DNA of 64,000 bases, from assembly GCF_008831285.2 (NCBI RefSeq), contig NC_045147.1, positions 17,772,854 through 17,836,853 on the forward strand, given 5' to 3'. The notes under the pieces are model-generated. The model did no database searches and was not told the origin of the DNA. It saw nothing but the letters and a program-made list of their open reading frames with translations. Below are positions 46,191-57,058 of this stretch, in pieces; position 1 is the first letter of the stretch, and every line of letters starts with the position of its first letter. Made by a program: the position numbers and the translations under genes. The DNA comes from Nymphaea colorata (taxonomy: Eukaryota; Streptophyta; Magnoliopsida; Nymphaeales; Nymphaeaceae).

Positions 46191-47874
46191 GGGCATCATA
46201 CCCAATTGATAATACAACGTTACGAAACTAGATTTAAATTCTGAGAGCGGAAAAAATGAATGACTTCAAGGACAAGGAGAATGGCGGAGGGCTCCGGCTT
46301 CAATGGTTCATAATCCTTAATCTACATGATTATTGCTCTCTCTCATTGATTTTGGCAGCCGTATGAACAGTGGAGGGTGCTGCTCAAACAATGTCACTTT
46401 CATTCAACTTTGAAAAATGATGTTGATAAGCACTGAATCATATTAAATTGTGCGTACCTTTCATTTTTATGTCTATCGGAGCCACTATTTTCGCTTCAAC
46501 CTTGAATTGCAAAATTGATTGATCCGAGATAGAACCTTCCTGAAAAACATAAATGTAAGAATAAGACTTCAATTACTTAAAAAGATAATTTTCAATTTTG
46601 ACGATAATTAAACAGGTTTTTATAATCCGATGCAGGGTGTGGGCAACCTATGGGCAATTACCCATATGAAGCCACAAAAGACACTTATTTTTAAATTGAT
46701 GCTTTAGAGTAATGCTTTTTTTATTTATATGCTAATGGTCTTTAAAAAATTTAAATTTATTAAAAGTGCCCTTTGGCCAAAAATTTATAGCTTTCCTCCT
46801 CAGTCAGTGGAAGCAGGTTATATATTGTGGGGGCATAACATGTTGTAGGATGAAATTTACTAAAATACCCCCATTGGCTGAATGTTTGGTCCATAAGAAA
46901 ACTGTTTTATTGGGCTTTAGTTTAGTCCGTTGGGGTTCATTTAGGTCTTTTAATACCTGTTTAGGGTTTCTTCTACTTTGGTGTCGAAAGGACATAGATT
47001 TTATAATTAGCACCTTAAAGTTAGACCGGTCCATTCGAGTCAGGTCAGGTACGAATCCGATCAGTTGACATCTCTAGACTATGCCATGATCAGACGTTTA
47101 CAACAAGCTTTGGAGGATTTAGGCATTAGGAAATATACTGAGTCATGCAAAAAGGAACCATGTTTTTTTGCACATTATAATATTGCAACAAAAATGACTT
47201 TTCATGTTCTTATATAATTAAAACATTTCGTAAATGTTGCATGGTAATGGTAGAGACGGAAAACAAAAAAGTCCAAAACGCATTAATAAGCAGAGATATA
47301 TATAAAGATTCAAACAGCTGGATGGTCAAAAAGTGAAAAGCTGCTGCTGAGAGTGTAATAAACTATTGTTAAAAATATCATAAGCCACTCCTCTAATACT
47401 TATGTCCCTGATTTTTTTTTTTTAGGGAATGAAATTTTAACTTTAACCCTACACCAACATCGACATCTTGCCTACTTGAGATCTCTAATTTACAAATGTA
47501 AAAAGAAAAGGCAAAGTTTTTTTTTTTTTTTTTTAATAATGAATGGGTTCTTAGATATTTGACATACATGGGCGCAGATGCCCCTCAATCTCCATCCAGC
47601 TCTGCATATCTTGTAGGAATCTGGTATAAACACTTGAAAAAGTGATTGAAAAACTTATAGATCACCGGATCGAAGCGTATTTCAATAGATCTACAGTGTA
47701 TTTATTGGGAAATTCAATAGATCTACAGTGAATTTATTGGGAAATGATTGTTTTAATGACAGATTAGTTTGAATTTTTGAAATGAACAGGTATGACTAGG
47801 AGATTTAGAACTTTTGAGCCTGATTTGTTTTTTGTGGGGTATTTATTTAATATGTTTAATTTATTAAAAGTACT

Positions 47875-47892
47875 TATATATATATATATATA
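47875..47892. repeat. (TA)n microsatellite
   Basis: A short TA run about 1 kb upstream of MEKK1. Confidence 0.93.
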
Positions 47893-48371
47893 AACAATCA
47901 AATATATCAAAACATTAACATAATATTAAACTAAATTTGTGAAGCCTTTTAGGAGTAAAAAGAAGGCGTCATAAGAAATGGAACTAATCATACCGCAGCA
48001 CAAGTTGCATTTGCATGGTGCAAAATCCATCCATAGTCTGACCGTAAGCAAAGTAAAGCGAGGCAAAAAGGGGAGGATTTTGGTGTACACGATGTCATTT
48101 TCATGACCAGCCAAGCCGATGGTTAACTTATTGAGCCGAAGCTGGCACTGGCTTTTGATAAATAGTACAATTATTTTTATTTTTTATTAGCAAAAGCCAA
48201 CTACATATTACACATTTTTTGCAAAATTTCAAAAGATTTTAAAAAGGAATATTTTAATTTTAAAATAGATATATTGTTAGTAGTAGGAAATTTAAGGGTG
48301 TCGATTGGTTTTAGTTGATTAACAGCTGACTTTGGTGCCGTTTATTTTTGGGAGGGGACCGCGCCGGAGTT

Positions 48372-48395
48372 GGCGGTGGCGGTGGCGGTGGCGGC
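48372..48395 (+). repeat. (GGCGGT)n repeat in the MEKK1 promoter region
   Basis: About four GGCGGT units lie in a sharply GC-rich island (48.35-48.65 kb) surrounded by AT-rich DNA. The island also has an AG run at 48555-48571, as is usual for plant core promoters and leaders. Confidence 0.85.
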
Positions 48396-48804
48396 TGCCG
48401 CCAGCCGGCCGGGAGGGACGCCCGCTTTCTTGTCGTTAGTCTAGAAGGCCAGGGGCAGTTAAGTCAATTGTGCTGACCAACGGCGCCACATCATAGCTGC
48501 TCTGCTATCCCGCGGGAAGCGCAAGCCTTCGGTCAGTCAACTCGGGCGGTGTAAAGAGAGAGAGAGAGAGACGTCTGGACGTTCCTTGTACGCACGGCTC
48601 CGTCCTCCTCCGGCGTCTCTCTCCGTCAATCCGCACGCGCTCTCTCCCTCCCTCCCTCACTAATAATCAATATCTTCTCTTCGCTGGCTCGCTCTCTTTC
48701 TCTGAGAGGGGGCTGTTTCTTCTTCTGCGGCTTGGTGCTGTTGTGGATCTTCCTGTTCTTGTAATTGGAGAATTTGGAAGGCGATTAGAGGGGGGAGGTT
48801 TTGA

Positions 48805-48867
48805 ATGGAAGCTGGTTAGTTGATGGCACCATCGCCATATGTTTACGCGCCTGTTTGGATCGGATAG
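48805..48867 (+). promoter_or_regulatory. Two upstream ORFs before the MEKK1 start
   Basis: An ATG at 48805 opens a four-codon frame (MEAG, stop ending at 48819). An ATG at 48823 opens a 14-codon frame ([14 protein letters not shown]) that ends at 48867, overlapping the main start codon at 48839 in another frame. If both lie in the mRNA they should lower initiation at 48839. The leader extent is not proven. Confidence 0.5.
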
Positions 48868-51800
48868 GAGAGGCAGAAACAAGGGAGCGGGTGCTGGTGG
48901 CGCGTCGCCGCCGTCGCCCATGCCGACGGAGTCCAAGAGCGAGCGGGGGGCGAGGCGCCGGCTGGACCGTCGGAACGCCGTTAAGAACATCCATTACGAC
49001 GCCTCCCCGTCGTCCTCCGGCCCCACCCGCCGCGTCCGCTCTTTGGAGACCTCGCCTTCCGACCCTTCGGCCGTCACCAGCTTCCGCATCATCGATGGCC
49101 AGTTTGGGGACATCTACGAGCGGCTCGGGATCAGCTCGCCCGAGGACTTCGGCATCCCGGCGGCCGCGTGGGAAGTGATGAAGGCGCGGTCTGCTTCCGA
49201 TATGTTGCCGCGGTCGCGCCTTCAGGACTTGAGCAGCACGGCCCGTACTAGCAGCGATCCGGTGGCGCTGGAGACGGGTATCCGGGAATTTAACGCTGAA
49301 TCCCGGGGGGGCAACGGGCTGGAGCGGGCAAAGGTAGCTGTCAGTGGTGGGGAAGCCCCTGCCCAGGAGGCGCCAAGGCCGGAGGATAAGGCTAGGGTTC
49401 CGGACACAGAGGGTAGGGCCTCGGAAGATGGTGAAAGGCTGGTTGTAGGGAATGAGTTGCGGGATCAATGGCCTCCTCGTCGGACGGAGACCTTGGGAAT
49501 TAAGGGCGTCCGGCCGCCGGCTCTCGCGTCTCCCCTTGCGCCTCCTCCTGCAATGTCTCTGCCCAGAATAGATAACGGGTTCTCGACATGGGATCTATTC
49601 AACTCATTGGCCCCCCAGGATGACGAACGGGGAAAGAATACTCTCGTAGAATCGTCAGAGAGCGACGAAGAAATGGACAAGGAAGGGGAAGAGGAAGAGG
49701 AAGAGGAGGAGGAGGAAGAGACGGTAGAAAGGATACCCCTTAGCAACAACATCTCCGCCTGTTGCTCATTCACTACTTCCAATGATGACGATTCTTCCAC
49801 CACAACGACGGAATCCACATTTGTATCTCCTATTGCGAAAGCCAAGCGGGAGATCAAGTCATGGCAACGGGGCGAGGTTCTGGGAAGCGGATCGTTTGGG
49901 ACGGTCTATGAAGGAATCAGCAGGTACGTGGCTTTCTTGATCTTTGCTCCTCAACGGCATAATTGTTTCATTTGTTGATAGATGGTTTCTACTAGTTGAT
50001 TCTAAGTGCGCAAGGAAGAGCATTAATCGATGTTATTGTCCTGAACTTACGGTAAGCTTAGCTTAGTTTAGAAGCCAAATAATTTGGTGTCTGAGCTGCT
50101 TATTTATATCCACAGCAAATTGCAGTATACTGTATATGCATTTTGTGGATAGAATACTCAGAAAAGCTATGAGGTTCATCCATATAGAAGGATAAGCTGG
50201 ATTCTACTTTCTGCAGCTTTATGCAGTGTAACATTACCTTGATAAACTTGAGAGGGTTTCAGGGGCATATCTATCTTAAAATTCGTTATGAATAAGGTAG
50301 ATGTTCTGGACAATGAGTGCATATGAAAACTGCCTTAGTCAATCTATGCTGTATACAATCCATTTGATATTTGAAATAGCCCCATAGTCTTCATTTTTTA
50401 CGGGCACATTAGTTTGCCCTGAGTTTTTACGAATAAGAAAATGCGATGCCACGATTTATTATTTAAAAAAGGTTTATAACGCTATTGCCGTGTTGCTCTT
50501 ATTTTCTCGTTTTAAAAATGTGCATGTTGTAAGATAAGAGATTGGTTAATGACAAGGCATTTATATCCCTCCGTTGGCTAACACTCACAGACTTATGTTA
50601 CCGAAAGGAAGAGGGAACATTTCATGAACTTACAAGCGTTGAACTTTTAAATGAATTTGTATACTGTAGCTTTTTTTTTTTTGACAGCTGTGAGTCATTA
50701 TAGAGTCGCTGGTCAATAAGTTTTCTTTCAAGGAAGATCTTGGATGAGCAAAATTATTTTCATGTAGATATGACATGATATTTGGTTATCTTGTTCTAGT
50801 AGAGAAGGAAAGTTGTGTTATTTGCTTGCTCTTTCTTATGATATGTAAAATCTTCTTTTTTCTCAGTGATGGATTTTTCTTTGCGGTTAAGGAAGTTATT
50901 TTGATTGGTCAAGGCGGCAACAACCAAATTACTCAGCTCGAACATGTGAGTTTAAGCAGAAGCCTATTCCACTTTCTACTTTCCAATTGAACTTGCTAAA
51001 TGTGAATCATGATAAGATCAGATTGCTAACAACTGCTGGTTACTTGAGCATTTAGATTATATGCTGCATAGTTGGAAGGCAAAGTTCTCCCTCTAATCAC
51101 ACCCTATAACTTGCTTCCTTTCAGGAAATTGCTCTGCTGAGTCAGTTCGAACATGAGAATATTGTTCAGTATCTAGGTACTGACAAGGTGAGATCGCTTT
51201 GGTGCCTTTCATTAAGTCATTCTTCAGTTTTTCTTGAATACTCATTGTTTTCTTAAATTCCCAAATGATCACTTCAGAGTTCAGAGGATGATTTTGATAG
51301 AAGTACCACAAAATGAATAGTAAGTACAGACACTTTGATTAGACAAGTGGGGAAGAAATGGTGCCAGAAAAGCTTACAATATTGGTAAATTAAGAAAACA
51401 AACCAAATATTGCAAAGGACTCGAGAGGGATGTAATATCTTGAAAACACTATCATTTTTTTTTTTCTTTACAAAGGTAATTTCCTAAAGGATTATATGCT
51501 ACTCAAGAGTAGAACAAAAAGAAAACAAAACAAAAGGAAAGATATGAAACACACTAAATTTTGGCAGTATGAGCAAAGTGGACCACAAGCACTTTTGCAG
51601 TTAGTTTGGTGAACAAAATACAACTGGAAAGCACTACTAATCTGAAAATGAATACCCGAGCTTCCTTTTTTTACTATGAGTTGGATTATACCTGAACTTT
51701 TTTTGTTATGTCTTGGATGCCAAACAGTGACTGTAAATAACCACTTATTGTTTCTATTGGTACAAGTGTGTCCATTGGACCTGAAAAAGGAAATATGAAG

Positions 51801-54698
51801 CTTGTGCTTAAATGACATTTAAATGCCCTTTAAATGGGATAATTCCTGATTTAGTTACTAAATAATGCTAGTGAACATTCTGTGTTGCTATGTCATCATG
51901 GTTGTATAACGTGTCTTTCCTGTTGAAATGTAATTTTCTTTATAAAACCGAGTTTACTTTTTCAAATGTATTTTTCTTTCTACATTTGCTTTTACTATGA
52001 AATCAAAGTAGCTTCACAGATTATTGCTTGCTAAATTGGTTTTTTGTTCATCCATACATCATTCAGTATAGCAGTGCATCTGTGTTTGTTGGTACTATAT
52101 GTCAATTTATTGTGTTGAAAGAACGAGAAAACAAATTGCTGTATTTAAGTTATTAACTTCGTTTGATGTTTCTCTATGTTGAAAAATATTTGGTCTTAAA
52201 ATTTTGTTGTTTGATTTGTACAGAAGAACGATAAACTTTATATATTCCTCGAACTTGTGACACAAAAATCTTTGGCATCTCTTTATCAAAAGTATGACCT
52301 GCAAGATTCTCAAGTATCTGTTTACACAAGGCAGATCCTGAATGGTCTGAAATATTTGCATGACAAGGGTGTATTACACAGGTAAGATGCTAATTTTTCT
52401 TTCAAATTTTGTGAGTTATGTTCATTATCACACATTTTGAGCACTTAGGGTCTCCACATGTTTACGTAACCCGGTATTTGGGCTATAAGCCCCTTTGGCA
52501 TTGCTAATACAACACAAATGCTGTAATGTTGCATAAATCCCGAATGCTTATGGTTCCATGCGAGATGATTATGGTTGTTGATGGCTCATTTAGGGTGGTC
52601 CTTTGAGCAATAGTCTCGTGGAAACACCAATTTGCTTGTGTCATGGCCTCTCATATACTATTTCTAATAAAAGGGTTACAGAAAACATTTTCTCTTTTGC
52701 CCTTTTAGGCATGTCAATATGGCATAGTCTTTAAGATATCTTTGTGTAAGATGCTGCCAGCTATCAATAATGTTTCAAGAATTCTTTATCGTCTCTGATA
52801 TATGTGAAGAACTTAGGGAATACTGGTGTGAAAGAAATCTGAGCGTCCACTATACAGCCTAGCCATTTCCACATAAGGTCTGTTGGGGTGATAGGCACAG
52901 ATGTGGATATGTAAATATGTACATTTCATTTGTCTATCGGTGTATGCATATGGTTATACTGTGTCGGTGGGTCCAAAACCACAGTATTTGCTTGTATCTA
53001 TAATTTAGTGCTTAAATGATTGCAAATGCTATAAGCATTTTTGGCTGCATATTGAAATACTTGCAGATGCTTGAAAGCATTTAAAAGTTGATACTAGAAT
53101 ATTGGAATAGTTATTTTTGTGGGCTTAATGTCATGTCCTAATGGAGTGTGAAAGTGCTTTAATGAGTGTCAACTCATATCAAGCGAACTTCACTACAGCA
53201 GGAGACTGTTTTCTGTTTTCACTTTCAGCCTTAAGCATCTATACTTTTTCCCTTTCAGGGACATAAAATGTGCTAACATTTTGGTGGATTCAAATGGCAT
53301 GGTGAAGCTTGCGGATTTTGGACTAGCGAAGGAGGTCGGCCTTGAATTTTGCTGCTATTTTTTTAATTGGTTTCATTGTGCTGAATGGCATGTTCTGGAT
53401 GAACCCATCCTTTCAGGTGGACAAATTAAATATGCTGCAGTCTTGCAAGGGCAGCGCATACTGGATGGCTCCTGAGGTTTGATTTGTTACCTTTTCTTTA
53501 GAGTTTTAGCCATCAATCATCAATTGATCCCTCTTAATATTATTTAATATGCTTGCTTCTGCTTTGTGTATTACATTATGCATATAAGATTGTCAATTGC
53601 TTGACTTGTTTTGCAGGTTGTAAATCCTAGAAAGACATATGGCCTTCCAGCTGACATTTGGAGCCTTGGTTGCACAGTATTGGAGATGTTAACTGGTCAG
53701 GTTCCGTATGGAAACTTGGAATGGGTGAGTGTTTATCAGGGTATATCTTTCAAAAATAGTCCTTGGCAAATTCATGTTATCTGGAAATTTGAGTTTATCG
53801 CAAGTTGGTTTTTATGCTACTTGAGTTTTGCTGCCTTCTAAATTTGTTTACCTTCGACATCCCTGATTCTGTATGTGTTGCTTTCTATGCATCAGTGATG
53901 GTTTTTCCTCCTAAATCTACAAGCATCTTTTTTTTTTGTTCTTGGTGCTTTGTTTCATGCAGTTTCTTGAGAAATGTAATCAATTACTTTCTGTGGGAAA
54001 GTGTTTTGTAAGCAACTGAACAACTATTGCCTCTGAAAGTTCTTACCGCATCTGTAGCTTTTTATGGTTCCATTAAGCAGGAATGTTGTTACTGTTAGCC
54101 AGAGTGTTGTTTGGCTGATCTAAAGGCAAGCTTGTAGTATTTTATGTAGGCAGATATCACCAAACACCAATTCATAGGGTTATATTAGAAAATACTAGTT
54201 GAAGTTTTCGAGTTATTCGGTTGGGCATATGTCTGCTCTGTGAAGCCTGGGAACCAAGTTATAATGGGCTAGGGAGTGAAATACTAATGGGATGGAGGCT
54301 GTACGTGAACTTGGAATCTTACCATCTGTTTTTGTCTGGTCTGAGCCTTTAACTAATGTTGGCAAAATGCCTGTTACAAGGATGTGGTTGATTTTGACTT
54401 CTTTCCTAAATGTCTGGCAAGCTCATAGTATTGTTGCTGAATGCACAGTTTAAGATGTCGGTGTATGTCCATCGATATTAACCATTTCCGCGATGCATTA
54501 CAGACTGCTGCAATATTCAAAATTGGCCGGAATGAACCACCGCCTGTTCCTGATCAACTATCAAAAGATGCATGCGATTTTATCAATCAATGCTTACAAG
54601 TGGATCCAGATATGAGGCCCACTGCAGCTAAGCTTCTCGACCATCCTTTTGTCAGGAGATCCTCAATTTCAACACGGGGTCATGACAGGCGAGCTTAA
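48839..54698 (+). CDS. MEKK1: MEKK1-type mitogen-activated protein kinase kinase kinase, eight exons
   Basis: Exons: 48839-49923, 50867-50945, 51125-51187, 52224-52381, 53259-53334, 53417-53476, 53617-53724 and 54504-54698; the frame is continuous and encodes 607 residues, as in Arabidopsis MEKK1 (608). The N-terminal half carries blocks found in MEKK1 ([17 protein letters not shown] near 40 and [19 protein letters not shown] near 80) and an acidic Glu run near 285. The kinase domain has the P-loop [12 protein letters not shown] (348-359), Lys370, HRD (Asp463), DFG (481-483) and WMAPE near 507. All catalytic residues are present, so an active enzyme is expected. Plant MEKK1 feeds MKK1/2-MPK4 and MKK4/5-MPK3/6 cascades in immunity and stress. 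Intron 5 is only 82 bases and its donor (GAG|GTCGGC) is weak. Met28 (48920) is an alternative start. Confidence 0.93.
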
Positions 54699-57058
54699 AT
54701 GCAAGAGGGTTTTCCATTCTTTCTTTTGCCTCGGGGCTAGTGATGCCTACCATTGTCCCGAGTCATATGGTTTTGTTTACCCAATACTAATGGAGCAAGT
54801 ATTCGTGTACACTTTGCATTTGAGCCACGAAATTGCGTGGGAATATGTGAAGATTCGAGCTGCAGAGATGGAGCACTGTGTGGGCTTCCCATACTGCTTT
54901 GCCGGCATATTTTGCTTGTACCATTTGATTGTGCATTATAGGTGTCTTGAAAGTAGCATGCCTAGTTTGCATTGGTGTAATATATGGTTCAAAATGTATT
55001 TATCTGTTGATATAAGGGTTGTATTGATAATTTCGGAGGTTGTCTTTCCTAGATTCATTTAATTGTAGCTTGTAAAACGAATGGAAATCAAATTAATCTT
55101 GGTGGTTGCCTGGCCCATGAATCTTGTACCTTTGTCATCTGTAATGCGATTCCGGAGTTTTTGAAGATTGACATGGTAGATGCAATCCAGATCATTATTG
55201 TCATAGAAACTGTGATGGTAGATGCAATCCAGATCATTATTGTCATAGAAACTGTGTCTTTTTAAAAAAATACGTGTTTTATACGTCAAATATTTAGGTC
55301 AGCTGAAAAGGATATTTTTTTGGAAAAATGTCAAAATGAAAAAAATGCCAAAAAAGTATGAAAAACATGTTTCTTCATATTATTGTTTTTTTTTTTGCAT
55401 TTTTATTACTAAATTTATGCATTTTATTTTTAAGAACTTTTATTTTTTAAAAATTCAGTAAAGTTTTTTTGTTTAAAAAAAACTTTACCTTATTATACCG
55501 AGAAAAAGTACATTGTGTCAATGGTTGAATGGTAACATTTAAATCATGTCTTGCTGAATCCTGTCTAGGGAATAATAATATTGTGTTTTAGATCTGGAGC
55601 CAAGACCGAGATATTAATATTAAAGGTGGGAGCAGGTTTGTCGGCAAACCCATGTTCTTTGAAGTAACATAGGGTTTTCAAACATAGGAATAAGCCAAAA
55701 GTTAATAAGGAGCCTGCCAACGAATTCTTAAATGTAATTGACATGATCACCATAATATTAATATAAAAGGATGATTTGTTGGACAAAGCTTAGTGTGAAC
55801 CTTTGAATTAAATGCGTGAAGCAATCTTTGTCTAAAAGATCTTCATGTATTTTTTTTTTATTGATTAGGTTGAATCGAACTCATAAAATCAATGCACGTT
55901 AGATTTGTCAACCTGCAGGCTCCTCTAGCCTTGCGTCTTGTCTTGTCTGGTACAAACGAACCCAACCTGACATGATATCACCAACAACACCTTCAAGCGC
56001 TTGAATGAATTTTGACAGTGTTTGCATATTTAATGTTGATTTGCATAGATGAATTTACCAACATCTACAAAGTGGGGGTGATTATGCCAACAGCTCGTAA
56101 GGGTGGACGTATTTGGGAAAAAGGAAATATTTTGAATGTTTCTGGTTTATTCGTAAAATTATTTTAAGTCCATCAGTATCATTTTTTTAAGAGCTATGCC
56201 CATTTTGGAGATCTTAGCCAAAAGACAAGCTGCCAAATAAAAATTTCACATGAAGAAATTTGATCTGATTTCATAAAATCCATCAGCCACTTCGCCGTGT
56301 AAATATTTTGCAGTACATACTTCAACTCGAATGTCGTGTAGCGACAATTTAAAGGATAAAAAACAGTCAATCTAAAATTTTTCAAACTTGAGTTTTGATT
56401 ATCACATTTTGATAGTGTAAAACTCTAAAATCGGTTTCATCTTTGAATTACAGTTCTAACCTGAATTGCGTAGTCACACGTTCACATTATTTTTTGACGA
56501 TCTAACTTGTTCGTACTGTTAAAATAATACCTAAGTCTTTTCATGGTTAACAAAAACGATATGTAAGATTATTTAGGACAAGTCAATTGTTTAAAGAGAG
56601 CCATTGTGTTTTTGAAAGATAACATGAAAGCGTACATAATTTTCTTAATAAATATAGCTTTCCATGAAATAACTTTATACTATTAACGAAGAAAAAAACA
56701 TTGTTCAAGAAGAGGAATGAGGGACCTTCAAACTTTCTTTTTTATTTCGTTTTTTCAATCACATCAACGATGGTTAATGTTTTATCGGATGGTGCAAAAC
56801 TCAAACGTGTGTTTGAAATTATGCAAAAAATAAGTTTGTTTTTTTATTGTTGACAGCATTTTTGGGTGTGCTTGTGAATGACTTCCAGAGGAAAAAAGAC
56901 ATGTTAATCACGTCCCGAATTTCGATCCGATCCGTTTGACCCCGTCCCTTCCTCCCTTCATCTTCAAGCCCTCTACGATTCGCCGACGACATCTCTCTGC
57001 AACTGCAAGAATAAGTTTCTGATTCGAGCAGGAAAGGAACTCTCTCTCTCTCGTGCCC
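54699..57058. other. MEKK1 3' flank and VPS9A promoter region
   Basis: About 2.4 kb without a supportable gene. The left part is the MEKK1 3' UTR. The right part, with a CT-rich leader just before 57059, is the VPS9A promoter and 5' UTR. A 42-bp tandem duplication is listed separately. Open frames here match no family. Confidence 0.6.
55173..55256. repeat. Perfect 42-bp tandem duplication
   Basis: The unit at 55173-55214 is repeated at 55215-55256 without a visible mismatch, which suggests a very recent duplication in the 3' flank of MEKK1. Confidence 0.95.

Larger units (their letters stand above)
33108..48838. other. Gene-poor region between the F-box gene and MEKK1
   Basis: About 15.7 kb without a supportable gene. 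The first part includes the F-box 3' UTR and the last 0.5 kb the GC-rich MEKK1 promoter and leader. Open frames of up to about 200 codons (35303-35920 plus strand; 36872-37231 plus strand) have no recognisable domain. From 40.9 kb on, the sequence is rich in small inverted-repeat elements and dispersed short repeats, listed separately. I saw nothing distinct at 33.7-39 kb beyond A- and T-rich tracts. A short perfect hairpin (11-bp stem) lies at 39323-39347. Confidence 0.6.

Noticed and set aside
48667-49468. Minus-strand open frames of 107-227 codons opposite MEKK1 exon 1
   Set aside because: They are antisense shadows of a GC-rich exon and have no domain.
53281-53475. A separate small kinase-fragment gene
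   Set aside because: It is MEKK1 exon 5 read through intron 5. The continuation is in the wrong frame for exon 6.
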